This document shows, piece after piece, positions 56,329 to 64,000 of a stretch of DNA of 64,000 nt. How positions within the stretch are numbered: position 1 is the stretch's first letter; each line of letters starts with the position of its first letter. Made by a program: the position numbers and the translations under genes. The notes beneath the pieces are model-generated. The model was given only the letters and a program-made list of their open reading frames with translations, did no database searches and was not told the origin of the DNA. Source of the stretch: Photobacterium frigidiphilum (GTDB lineage Bacteria > Pseudomonadota > Gammaproteobacteria > Enterobacterales > Vibrionaceae); contig NZ_PYMJ01000002.1 of assembly GCF_003025615.1 (NCBI RefSeq), forward strand, positions 248,001 to 312,000, in the 5' to 3' direction.

Positions 56329-57465
56329 ATGTTTGAATATGAAGTATTGCGATTCATCTGGTGGTTGTTAATTGGTGTGCTTTGCATCGGTTTCGCTGTT
56401 ACAGATGGTTTCGATATGGGTGTAGGTATCTTGTCTAACGTTATTGGTAAGACAGATACAGAACGCCGAATAATGATTAACTCAATTGCACCGCATTGGG
56501 ATGGTAACCAAGTTTGGCTTATCACTGCGGGTGGTGCTTTATTTGCGGCTTGGCCTCTTGTTTACGCAACAGCGTTTTCTGGTTTCTACTTCGCAATGGT
56601 ACTAACATTGGCGGCTTTATGGCTACGTCCGTTAGGCTTTGATTACCGTTCTAAGATCGAATCTCCAAAATGGCGTAATACTTGGGACCGTGCAATCTTC
56701 GTTGGTAGCTTTGTGCCACCAGTTATTTTTGGTGTAGCTTTCGGTAACTTGCTGCAAGGTGTTCCATTTGTCTTGAGTGAATTTATGGTTCCATCATACA
56801 AAGGTACATTCTTAGGCTTGCTAAACCCGTTTGCACTACTGTGCGGTATTGTTAGCTTGATGATGATTGTGACTCAAGGCGCAACCTACCTACAGATGAA
56901 AACAACAGATGCCTTGCATGAGCGCTCTCGTAATGTTGCATCTATTACTGCTGTTATTACAGCGGTATGTTTTGCAGCTGCAGGTGTCTGGGCTCAGAGT
57001 ATTGACGGTTACGTTATTACTTCTGAAATCATCAAAAATGGTCCATCAAATCCATTAACGAAAGAAGTGATTCGTGAAACTGGTGCATTGTTCGCAAACT
57101 TTGATGCTTACCCATTACTATGGATTGCACCGATTCTTGCGGTTGTTATGCCACTGCTAACCGTTGTCGCATCTCGCGCTAATCGTGCAGGTTTTGCATT
57201 TTTGACATCAAGCTTAACGATGGCTGGTGTAATCCTGACATTTGGTTTCGCATTGTTCCCGTTCATTATGCCTTCAAGCTTAGTGCCATCGAATAGTTTG
57301 ACCGTGTGGGACTCAACATCAAGTGAACTTACGCTAAATATTATGACTGGTGTAGCCTTTGTTATGGTGCCAATTATTCTTGCGTACACTTCATGGTGTT
57401 ACTACAAAATGTTTGGCCGTCTTGATAGCAAGTTTATCGAAGACAACAAAACTTCACTGTATTAA
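56329..57465 (+). CDS. cydB: Cytochrome bd ubiquinol oxidase subunit II
   Basis: The product has 378 residues and about eight or nine transmembrane helices. The opening is MFEYEVLRFIWWLLIGVLCIGFAVTDGFDMG (shown here only as family signature FAVTDGFDMG). WDGNQVWLITAGGALFAAWP is also conserved. It begins 17 bases after cydA with a GGGAG ribosome site. Confidence 0.97.
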   Translation: MFEYEVLRFIWWLLIGVLCIGFAVTDGFDMGVGILSNVIGKTDTERRIMINSIAPHWDGNQVWLITAGGALFAAWPLVYATAFSGFYFAMVLTLAALWLRPLGFDYRSKIESPKWRNTWDRAIFVGSFVPPVIFGVAFGNLLQGVPFVLSEFMVPSYKGTFLGLLNPFALLCGIVSLMMIVTQGATYLQMKTTDALHERSRNVASITAVITAVCFAAAGVWAQSIDGYVITSEIIKNGPSNPLTKEVIRETGALFANFDAYPLLWIAPILAVVMPLLTVVASRANRAGFAFLTSSLTMAGVILTFGFALFPFIMPSSLVPSNSLTVWDSTSSELTLNIMTGVAFVMVPIILAYTSWCYYKMFGRLDSKFIEDNKTSLY

Positions 57466-57476
57466 GGAGACAGACT

Positions 57477-57584
57477 ATGTGGTATTTCGCTTGGATTCTT
57501 GGTGTTCTGCTAGCCTGCTCATTCGGTATCATCAACGCTTTATGGCTTGAAACAACTGAAGATATGGATAACAAAGGTGAGTAG
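57477..57584 (+). CDS. cydX: Cytochrome bd accessory subunit CydX
   Basis: The product has 35 residues, beginning MWYFAWILGVLLACSFGIIN, a single transmembrane helix that matches the CydX/YbgT family. It stabilises the heme centres of CydAB. The ATG has AAGGAGAC upstream, 11 bases after the cydB stop. Too short for most gene finders. Confidence 0.95.
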   Translation: MWYFAWILGVLLACSFGIINALWLETTEDMDNKGE

Positions 57585-57882
57585 CCTCAGCTTATGGGTC
57601 ACACAGGCTCATCAGTTATTTGATAATGCACTATTACGTGCATTATCCTTTCTGCTGGCGCTAGCATCTGCAGGGCTGGTCGTGTGGGAGCCTATTCATT
57701 TTGCTCAGGCTATTGGTGGTTTTGACCTAATCAAATCGCCAACATTGATATGGGCAACCTGCTCGGCAATGATTTATGGGGTGGGTTTTGTACCGCGCCA
57801 TTGGTATTGGCAAGTTGTGTTTACGCCATTTATCGCCTTACCCATCTTGAGCTATATTATGTGGCTGCGTTTCAGTTACTAA
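57577..57882 (+). CDS. ybgE: Cyd operon protein YbgE
   Basis: The product has 101 residues from a GTG at 57577 that overlaps the cydX stop by 8 bases. Three hydrophobic helices (ALSFLLALASAGLVVW, LIWATCSAMIYGVGFV, VVFTPFIALPILSYIMWL) match the YbgE family of small inner-membrane proteins, function unknown. A TTG at 57547 would lengthen it but would bury it in cydX; the GTG fits translational coupling. It ends the cyd operon. Confidence 0.88.
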   Translation: MSSLSLWVTQAHQLFDNALLRALSFLLALASAGLVVWEPIHFAQAIGGFDLIKSPTLIWATCSAMIYGVGFVPRHWYWQVVFTPFIALPILSYIMWLRFSY

Positions 57883-57909
57883 ACAAAGTTACATTAAGAT
57901 ACACAATAG

Positions 57910-57948
57910 ACAGCCTATTACTAATTGAGTAATAGGCTGTTTTTTTTG
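57910..57948 (+). terminator. cyd operon terminator
   Basis: A perfect 13-base stem ACAGCCTATTACT / AGTAATAGGCTGT over AATTG, followed by eight T residues. Confidence 0.95.
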
Positions 57949-58132
57949 TGTAAAAGATGCATTTCAAGTAAAGAAACGCTGTACAATAGCGCTCTTGTTA
58001 GAAATGTCATGCGTTGTTGCTGAAGATGCTTTCGGGATATTTCATAAAGCGGATGAAGTTAGGTATAGTAGGCAAATTAAGCCTTTAAAGTCGTTATTAG
58101 GCATTTAGTTTCATCACTCTTGTGGATTAAAC

Positions 58133-58540
58133 ATGGCAGAAAAAAACATATTTAAATGGCCAATCACTATTTATTATGAAGATACTGATGTAGGCGGCTT
58201 GGTTTACCATGCTAATTATCTAAAGTTTTTTGAACGTGCAAGAACGGAACTATTAAGAAGTATCGGGGTCAGCCAACAAGAGCTATTTAAAAATAAAGCG
58301 AGTTTTGTTGTTTGTCATATTGATATGGGTTATTTAAAAGGCGCGCGTTTAGATGAGCAACTTATCGTACAAACATGTGTTGAAACCGTAAAAAAAGCGT
58401 CAATCATATTTTGTCAGGATTTAGTTAACAATGCAGGTCATGCCTTGTGTAAAGCTACTGTTAAGGTAGCCTGTGTCAATCCTGAAACCATGAAACCAAC
58501 TGCAATTCCTCAATTTATTATGTCGGAGATTTCTAAGTGA
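58133..58540 (+). CDS. ybgC: Acyl-CoA thioesterase YbgC (Tol-Pal associated)
   Basis: The product has 135 residues of the hot-dog fold. The catalytic Asp is in [24 protein letters not shown], the 4HBT signature. It hydrolyses acyl-CoA and is linked to acyl carrier protein and phospholipid enzymes. It is first in the tol-pal run and overlaps tolQ by four bases (GTGA). Confidence 0.95.
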   Translation: MAEKNIFKWPITIYYEDTDVGGLVYHANYLKFFERARTELLRSIGVSQQELFKNKASFVVCHIDMGYLKGARLDEQLIVQTCVETVKKASIIFCQDLVNNAGHALCKATVKVACVNPETMKPTAIPQFIMSEISK

Positions 58541-59223
58541 GTGCTGAACTGTCAATTCTGGATCTTTTTCTACAGGCTAGCCTGTTAGTTAAGATCGTAA
58601 TGCTAATCTTGCTTGGTATGTCAGTTGCTTCTTGGGCAATGATCATTAAACGCTCGCAAATTTTATCGAATGCCGCTTCAAAGGCTGGGCGTTTTGAAGA
58701 CCGTTTTTGGTCAGGTGTTGATCTGTCACAACTTTATAAAGAAGTTGAAGCGCGTAAAGATGATCTGATGGGGTCAGAGCAAATCTTTTATACCGGATTT
58801 AAAGAGTATGCCCGTTTACATCGCAGTAATGGTCAAGTACCAGATGCTGTAATGGAAGGTACTTCCCGAGCAATGCGCGTATCACTTTTACGTGAAGTTG
58901 ATGAACTAGAAACCAACTTACCTTTTCTTGCAACAGTCGGTTCAATTAGCCCTTATATCGGTTTGTTCGGTACTGTTTGGGGTATTATGCATGCATTTAT
59001 CGCACTTGGTGCAGTGAAGCAGGCAACACTCGCAATGGTTGCGCCTGGTATTGCAGAAGCGCTAGTTGCAACAGCAATGGGCCTTTTTGCAGCGATTCCG
59101 GCGGTTATGTTTTATAACAAACTGACGAACCAAGTTTCTAAACTTGAGCATACTTATGCGACTTTTATGGAAGAGTTTTCAAGTATTCTTCATCGTCAGG
59201 CATTTGCCGCTAATCAGGAGTAA
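58537..59223 (+). CDS. tolQ: Tol-Pal system protein TolQ
   Basis: The product has 228 residues with a GTG start overlapping the ybgC stop and GGAG upstream. Three transmembrane helices (about 12-35, 130-155, 170-190) and the conserved [20 protein letters not shown] mark the ExbB/TolQ/MotA family. With TolR it forms a proton channel that energises TolA. Confidence 0.96.
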   Translation: MSAELSILDLFLQASLLVKIVMLILLGMSVASWAMIIKRSQILSNAASKAGRFEDRFWSGVDLSQLYKEVEARKDDLMGSEQIFYTGFKEYARLHRSNGQVPDAVMEGTSRAMRVSLLREVDELETNLPFLATVGSISPYIGLFGTVWGIMHAFIALGAVKQATLAMVAPGIAEALVATAMGLFAAIPAVMFYNKLTNQVSKLEHTYATFMEEFSSILHRQAFAANQE

Positions 59224-59229
59224 TAAGCA

Positions 59230-59673
59230 ATGGCTTATCAACCTAAAAAGCGAAAATTGACGGCTGAAATCAATGTCGTACCTTATATCGATGTGATGTT
59301 GGTACTCTTGATTATTTTCATGGTTACCGCACCTTTTGTAACACAAGGTGTTGATGTTGAACTACCTTCCACTCACACCGCGAAAACCGTCGCTGACTTA
59401 TATGAAGATAATTCAGGTGCGCCAATTATTGTTGAAGTGGATCAAGACGGTAATTTAGGTCTAAGTGTTGATAACGGTGACATGCTTCGTGGGTTAGCGC
59501 TTAATGATTTATTAACCCGAGTAAAAGCGGAATTGCAACTTAACCCTAAATCATTAGTGATGGTTGGTGGCGATGGGCGAGTACCATACTCTTTCATCAT
59601 CGAAACACTTGATGCGTTAAGTCAAGCTGGGGTGGGTTCTGTTGGTTTAATGACCGAACCATTAGATCAATAG
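59230..59673 (+). CDS. tolR: Tol-Pal system protein TolR
   Basis: The product has 147 residues. A single N-terminal transmembrane helix carries the essential Asp in INVVPYIDVMLVLLIIFMVT, followed by a periplasmic ExbD-type domain. It begins six bases after tolQ. Confidence 0.96.
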   Translation: MAYQPKKRKLTAEINVVPYIDVMLVLLIIFMVTAPFVTQGVDVELPSTHTAKTVADLYEDNSGAPIIVEVDQDGNLGLSVDNGDMLRGLALNDLLTRVKAELQLNPKSLVMVGGDGRVPYSFIIETLDALSQAGVGSVGLMTEPLDQ

Positions 59674-59685
59674 GCAGGTAGTAGG

Positions 59686-60729
59686 ATGAAAAATAATAAT
59701 TACACTGCTGCCGCCATCATCTCGTTATTTCTTCATGTTTTATTGTTAGTCGCATTGCTTTGGGGAACGGATTTCTCTATGAGCAAGCCCAAGCCTTCCG
59801 GTAATACGATTCAAGCTGTGGTTGTTGATCCAGCGTTAGTTAATCAACAAGCTAGGCAGATTCGTCAGCAACGTGAAGCAGCCAAAAAAGCGGAGCAAGA
59901 CAGATTAAAACGTCTTGAGCAGCAAGCAGCGTCATTAGAGAAGCAACGTAAAGCAGAAGAGCAACGTTTAAGGCAGTTAAAATCCGATAAAGTCAAAGCG
60001 GAGCAAGAAACGCGCCGTGCAGAAGCAGAACGTAAGCGAGTGAATGCTGAAAAGCTAAAAGTCGCTGAAGAAAAACGTAGAGCAGATGAAGCGACAAAAG
60101 TGGCTAAGCAACAAGCAGCCAAAGCAGAAGCGGATAGAAAGCAGAAACAAGAAGCCACACAAAAAGCTGAATTAGCAAGGCAGCAAAAAGTCGAGCAACA
60201 GCGTAAAGCAGAAGAAGCGACACGCAAAGCCGAAGCCGATCGTAAAGCTGCAGAGGCAGCACGTAAAGCACAAGTGGCGGCGAAAGAAAAAGCCGAAGCT
60301 GCTGCGCGTAAAGCAGAAGTAGCACGCAAAGAAGCAGAGCGTAAAGCGGCTGAAGCAAAAGAACTTCAGCGTCAGCAAGAAGCGGCTTTAAACGACATGT
60401 TTTCAGGTCTTGAAACGGAAAGTGAGCAACGAGGTGGTGCTCGTGGGCAATTCGTTGCTGATGAGGTATCTCGTTATGGTGCAATCTATACTCAGATGAT
60501 CCAGCAAAATTTGTTGGTTGATCAAAGCTTCGTTGGTAAAGAGTGCATTTTAACAATGCGCTTATCAACCAATGGCTTGTTACTTAATGCATCAGAAGCT
60601 GGTGGGGATAATCGTCTCTGCCGTGCTGCGAAAGCTGCCGTTGTTAAAGTCAGTCAGTTCCCGATGCCAGATGACCCTCAGGTTGTCGAGAAGCTTCGTA
60701 GTATTCGACTTACGGTAAGCCCACAATAA
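59686..60729 (+). CDS. tolA: Tol-Pal system protein TolA
   Basis: The product has 347 residues. One N-terminal transmembrane helix ([20 protein letters not shown]) carries the SxxxH motif that contacts TolQR. A long Ala/Lys/Glu-rich helical domain II (about 55-230) is followed by a globular C-terminal domain III with two Cys ([15 protein letters not shown]). It spans the periplasm to reach Pal and TolB. Its biased domain II produces long antisense open frames that are not genes. Confidence 0.96.
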   Translation: MKNNNYTAAAIISLFLHVLLLVALLWGTDFSMSKPKPSGNTIQAVVVDPALVNQQARQIRQQREAAKKAEQDRLKRLEQQAASLEKQRKAEEQRLRQLKSDKVKAEQETRRAEAERKRVNAEKLKVAEEKRRADEATKVAKQQAAKAEADRKQKQEATQKAELARQQKVEQQRKAEEATRKAEADRKAAEAARKAQVAAKEKAEAAARKAEVARKEAERKAAEAKELQRQQEAALNDMFSGLETESEQRGGARGQFVADEVSRYGAIYTQMIQQNLLVDQSFVGKECILTMRLSTNGLLLNASEAGGDNRLCRAAKAAVVKVSQFPMPDDPQVVEKLRSIRLTVSPQ

Positions 60730-60743
60730 TGAAGGAGATATTG

Positions 60744-62090
60744 ATGAAACGTTGGATGATGGGCCTATGTATTGCTCTGCTGAGCTTTAGCCAAATCGCA
60801 CAAGCTGAACTTGAGTTAGTGATTACAGAAGGTGTCGACTCAGCCCGCCCAATCGGTGTTATACCGTTCACGTGGGAAGGTGAAGGTAAACTACCGACTG
60901 ATATATCTTCAGTTATTGCATCTGATTTACAGCGAAGTGGTAAGTTTAGCCCAGTGGCGACAAGTAAAATGCCACAAACACCCGATAGCGAAGAGCAGAT
61001 CGATTATAACGCTTGGACGTCAATGGGGGTTGATGCGCTAGTAACGGGTAAAGTCACCAAGAACGCAGACGGTAATTACGTTGTTAATTATCAGTTGGTT
61101 GATGTTGTTCGTGGTCAATTAACCAGCGGTGAAAGTCGTGGTTTAGCAAATGGTGAATTGGTATTAACCGAAGATCATTTGCTCGTTAATAATCGTGCAG
61201 AAGTTAAAAAAACCGGTTTACGTCAATACGCCCACCGTATTTCTGATGTGGTTTATGAAGCGTTAACTGGCGAGCAGGGTGCTTTTTTAACCCGTATTGC
61301 GTATGTCGTGATTGATGATAAATCACAGCACCCTTATCAACTTCGCATTGCAGATTACGATGGGTTTAACGAACTTCTTGTTTTGAAGTCTCAACAGCCA
61401 GTGATGTCGCCAGCTTGGTCGCCTGATGGTAATAAGCTAGCGTATGTTAGCTTCGAGAATCAGCAAGCACAGATTTATATCATGGATATCTACAAAGGTA
61501 CTCGTGAGTTGGTTACCTCATACCCTCGTCATAACGGTTCTCCTCGTTTCTCGCCAGACGGTAAAAAGCTGGCGCTTGTGTTGTCGAAAACTGGTAGCTT
61601 GCAAGTTTATATTAAAGATTTAGAGACGAAAAAATTAACACAAATCACATCAGGTCGAGCGAATAATACAGAAGCCTTTTGGGACCCAGACGGTAAGTCT
61701 CTGATTTTTACGTCAGACAGAGGTGGTCAACCGCAGATTTATCGCGTAAATTTAGCGGATAATTCGACTAAGCGTTTGACTTGGCAAGGAAGTCAGAACC
61801 TTGGGGGTCAATTGACACCCGATGGTCGTTACTTAGTGATGGTGAACCGTTCTGATACGGGTTTCAACATTGCTAAGCAAGACTTGAAAACCGGTGCCGT
61901 TCAAGTTTTAACCAAAACATTTTTGGATGAGTCACCAAGCATTGCACCTAATGGCGGCATGGTTATCTACAGTTCAGTAAATAATAAATCTAATGAACTG
62001 TCGTTAGTGTCGATTGATGGGCGATTTAAAGCTCGATTACCGACGACAAATGGGCGAGTACGTGCACCTTCTTGGGGCCCGTTCTTATAA
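60744..62090 (+). CDS. tolB: Tol-Pal system beta-propeller protein TolB
   Basis: The product has 448 residues. The signal peptide [21 protein letters not shown] ends before [10 protein letters not shown]. An N-terminal domain is followed by a six-bladed WD-like propeller with repeated [27 protein letters not shown] motifs. It is periplasmic and binds Pal and TolA. An ATG overlapping the tolA stop (60729) is in frame, but the AAGGAG lies between it and 60744, so 60744 is the better start. Confidence 0.95.
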   Translation: MKRWMMGLCIALLSFSQIAQAELELVITEGVDSARPIGVIPFTWEGEGKLPTDISSVIASDLQRSGKFSPVATSKMPQTPDSEEQIDYNAWTSMGVDALVTGKVTKNADGNYVVNYQLVDVVRGQLTSGESRGLANGELVLTEDHLLVNNRAEVKKTGLRQYAHRISDVVYEALTGEQGAFLTRIAYVVIDDKSQHPYQLRIADYDGFNELLVLKSQQPVMSPAWSPDGNKLAYVSFENQQAQIYIMDIYKGTRELVTSYPRHNGSPRFSPDGKKLALVLSKTGSLQVYIKDLETKKLTQITSGRANNTEAFWDPDGKSLIFTSDRGGQPQIYRVNLADNSTKRLTWQGSQNLGGQLTPDGRYLVMVNRSDTGFNIAKQDLKTGAVQVLTKTFLDESPSIAPNGGMVIYSSVNNKSNELSLVSIDGRFKARLPTTNGRVRAPSWGPFL

Positions 62091-62126
62091 CATTTAGCGT
62101 TTTTGCGATAATAAAGGAAATATAAA

Positions 62127-62651
62127 ATGCAACTTAACAAAATTTTAAAGGGTTTGGCAATTGCGCTGCCAATGATGACTCTTGCTGCTTGTAGCTCAAC
62201 AGATAGCACTGATAGTTCAGCTGCATCAGAAACCACTGACGGTTCTACTCAAACAGTAGTAACAACGCCAGTAGATGGTGGTTCAGCTGCACTTTCTGAG
62301 CAAGAGCTGCGTAGTCAAGAGCTTCGTCAAGAGCAAACTGTTTACTTTAAGTTCGATACAGCAGAAATCCAAGCTGATTACCAAGCGATGCTAGAAGCAC
62401 ACGCAGAGTTCTTGAGCAACAGTTCTGATGTTAAAGTGATTGTTGAAGGCCACGCCGATGAGCGTGGTACACCTGAATACAACATCGCTCTAGGTGAGCG
62501 TCGTGCAAATGCAGTTGCTCAATACCTACAAGCTCTAGGTGTATCTGCAAGCCAAATTTCAATTGTTAGCTATGGTGAAGAAAAGCCACTAGTGCTTGGT
62601 CACACTGATGCTGACTACGCTAAGAACCGTCGTGCGGTTCTAGTTTACTAA
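62127..62651 (+). CDS. pal: Peptidoglycan-associated lipoprotein Pal
   Basis: The product has 174 residues. The lipobox LAAC (Cys22) is followed by a Ser/Thr-rich linker and an OmpA-like domain ([40 protein letters not shown]). It is an outer-membrane lipoprotein binding peptidoglycan. Confidence 0.97.
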   Translation: MQLNKILKGLAIALPMMTLAACSSTDSTDSSAASETTDGSTQTVVTTPVDGGSAALSEQELRSQELRQEQTVYFKFDTAEIQADYQAMLEAHAEFLSNSSDVKVIVEGHADERGTPEYNIALGERRANAVAQYLQALGVSASQISIVSYGEEKPLVLGHTDADYAKNRRAVLVY

Positions 62652-62668
62652 TAGACAGGTAAACGATT

Positions 62669-63418
62669 ATGAACAGTAACATTGTGCGAAATATCGCATT
62701 AGCGTTGCTGATTGGCGCGGCGACTCAAGTAGTTGCCGCTCCTGCTCCTGTTACTGAACTCAGTAAAAGCGGACAAGGCTCCAGTCTTGAACGTTTGGAG
62801 CGGTTGCTTGAAGCTCGAAATCAGGTTCAGCTTGATATGCAGCGTCAGCTTAATCAGTTAGCCTCAGAAATGGATCAACTTCGTGGTTTGGTTGAACGTA
62901 ATAGCTATGACTTAACTCAGATGTTAGAACGTCAACGTGAACTCTACCGTGAAGTGGATACTTTAAGTCAACAGCCACAAAAAGCTGCGAAAAAAGATTC
63001 AGCTGATAAGTCTGCATCGGGTGAAACCTACAGCGGTGATGTCAGCGAAAATGAAGCGTATGAAAAAGCGGTCAACTTAATCTTAAAAAAGAAAGATTAT
63101 GCGGGCGCAGTCACTGCATTCAATGCCTTTTTAACGACATACCCAGAATCTACGTACAAGGCGAATGCGCATTATTGGCTTGGTCAGTTGTACTTCACTC
63201 AAAATCAGTTGGCAGAAGCGAGTAAAGAATTCAAAGCTGTTACCAGCGATGAAAAATCGAATAAACGCTCTGATGCATTATTGAAGCTTGGTGTTATTGC
63301 TGAGCGCAGTAAAGATGTTGAATTGGCGAAGAAATATTACCAAGAAGTAATATCGACTTACCCAAGTTCAACCAGCTCACGGCAAGCCGAAGGTAGCCTG
63401 AAGCAACTTGGTAACTGA
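62669..63418 (+). CDS. cpoB: Cell division coordinator CpoB (YbgF)
   Basis: The product has 249 residues. The signal peptide ends near VVAAPAP. A trimerising coiled coil (about 38-95) and a C-terminal TPR domain (YEKAVNLILKKKDYAGAVTAFNAFLTTYP is divided: AVNLILKKKDYAGAV and AHYWLGQLYFTQNQ) follow. It coordinates septal peptidoglycan synthesis with Tol-mediated outer-membrane constriction. It is the last gene of the tol-pal operon. Confidence 0.95.
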   Translation: MNSNIVRNIALALLIGAATQVVAAPAPVTELSKSGQGSSLERLERLLEARNQVQLDMQRQLNQLASEMDQLRGLVERNSYDLTQMLERQRELYREVDTLSQQPQKAAKKDSADKSASGETYSGDVSENEAYEKAVNLILKKKDYAGAVTAFNAFLTTYPESTYKANAHYWLGQLYFTQNQLAEASKEFKAVTSDEKSNKRSDALLKLGVIAERSKDVELAKKYYQEVISTYPSSTSSRQAEGSLKQLGN

Positions 63419-63440
63419 TACCCCTAGAAAACGAATACAT

Positions 63441-63470
63441 AAGGTCTGCCTGATTAAGGTGGGCCTTTTT
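63441..63470 (+). terminator. tol-pal operon terminator
   Basis: AAGGTCTGCC and GGTGGGCCTT pair over 10 positions with G-U pairs and a 7-base loop, then TTTTT. Confidence 0.82.
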
Positions 63471-63523
63471 ATTTTATAAAACAATTGGTTATGCGAAAGC
63501 TAAAAATTCCTTTTTAGACCGTG

Positions 63524-63529
63524 TATAAT
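63524..63529 (+). promoter_or_regulatory. Candidate nadA -10 box
   Basis: A perfect TATAAT about 40 bases before nadA. No good -35 is visible, and no NadR operator was recognised. Confidence 0.4.
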
Positions 63530-63567
63530 GTCCGGATAGTAAGGACTAGCTGATGAGCAAGTAAGTA

Positions 63568-64000
63568 ATGAGCCTAACATACGATCCGTCTGAAACGATT
63601 TACCCGTTTCCGCAAAAACCTGTTCCATTATCTGATCAAGAGAAACTGACTCACGTCGAGAAAATCAAAGCGTTGTTGAAGGAAAAAGACGCGGTTTTGG
63701 TTGCTCACTATTATACCGACCCCGAAATTCAGGCCCTAGCTGAAGAGACTGGCGGTTTTGTTGGTGATTCTCTTGAAATGGCCCGTTTTGGTAATCAACA
63801 TTCAGCCAAAACATTGATCATTTGTGGTGTTCGCTTTATGGGTGAATCTGCAAAAATCTTAACGCCTGAAAAAAATGTTCTGATGCCAACCCTAGAAGCG
63901 GAATGTTCGCTAGATTTAGGTTGTCCTGCTGATAAATTCTCTGAATTTTGCGATGCTCATCCAGATCATACTGTTGTCGTTTACGCCAATACATCTGCGG
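63568..64000 (+). CDS. nadA: Quinolinate synthase A, partial
   Basis: The ATG at 63568 opens [20 protein letters not shown] and the frame runs off the right edge with about 144 residues visible; from memory the E. coli protein has about 347. The block [22 protein letters not shown] and [15 protein letters not shown] are the first two pseudo-repeats of NadA, which condenses iminoaspartate with dihydroxyacetone phosphate using a 4Fe-4S cluster. The first cluster Cys lies in [11 protein letters not shown]. Its place after tol-pal matches E. coli. The C-terminus is outside the window. Confidence 0.95.
   Translation, partial: MSLTYDPSETIYPFPQKPVPLSDQEKLTHVEKIKALLKEKDAVLVAHYYTDPEIQALAEETGGFVGDSLEMARFGNQHSAKTLIICGVRFMGESAKILTPEKNVLMPTLEAECSLDLGCPADKFSEFCDAHPDHTVVVYANTSA

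Noticed and set aside
59865..60568. Two antisense frames of 154 codons over tolA
   Set aside because: They arise from the Ala/Lys/Glu codon bias of tolA domain II; no ribosome sites or family features.

Overview
The window is a continuous stretch of chromosomal backbone from a marine gammaproteobacterium of the Vibrionaceae, most likely a Photobacterium or close relative. The lineage call rests on gene content and order: a motY gene next to rnt, a volA-fadL pair, rnfABCDGE-nth, the yejM-yejL-yejK block, selD-selU-topB, ydjA, sppA-ansA, yeaD-gapA-msrB, yeaG-yeaH, and the cydABX-ybgE-ybgC-tolQRAB-pal-cpoB-nadA string. Several are arranged much as in Escherichia coli, but with Vibrionaceae-specific insertions. 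The species is not determinable from the sequence alone. I see no insertion sequence, prophage, CRISPR array or integron; the DNA is vertically inherited core with small accessory patches.

Layout. 1-5.1 kb: stress kinase pair yeaH (cut by the window edge) and yeaG, a VOC-fold protein and the sugar mutarotase yeaD. 5.4-15.2 kb: gapA, msrB, a lipoprotein, yeaC, a glutathione transferase, ansA, sppA, fadH and ydjA. 15.4-19.7 kb: selenium genes selD-selU, then topB. 19.7-27.3 kb: a GAF-GGDEF cyclase, a small lipoprotein, yejM/yejL/yejK (envelope lipid control and nucleoid), a membrane protein with two HPt domains, and a ygbA-like gene behind an FNR-type box. 27.5-37 kb: an M20 peptidase with yjiH-yjiG, nhaC, asd, Fe-type sodB, grxD, rof and a second NhaC-superfamily carrier. 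37.3-45.6 kb: a 2-Cys peroxiredoxin, volA-fadL, rnt, motY, a small unknown gene, a Mn-type sodA behind a Fur box and a DUF1471-like secreted protein. 45.7-52.4 kb: gloA, nth and the Rnf complex. 52.8-57.9 kb: pepE, tRNA-Asn, a candidate small-protein transcript and the cytochrome bd operon with two FNR boxes. 58.1-64 kb: Tol-Pal envelope system and the start of nadA.

Functional themes. Sodium and proton economy recurs (two NhaC-type carriers, Rnf, MotY). Redox and oxygen control recurs (two superoxide dismutases, peroxiredoxin, MsrB, GrxD, cytochrome bd, FNR and Fur sites). Fatty-acid use is represented by fadH with a FadR-like operator and by volA-fadL.

Nothing here is a demonstrably new multi-gene system. 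The least explained items are the 24-codon gene with its own promoter and terminator (about 53.7-54.1 kb), the two-HPt membrane protein, the structured nhaC leader, and a large intercistronic hairpin with competing pairings between rnfE and nth. Several start codons were moved inward from the longest possible frame where a ribosome site, promoter or family alignment favoured it. All family assignments come from reading the translated sequence and recalled homologues; no database search was run.
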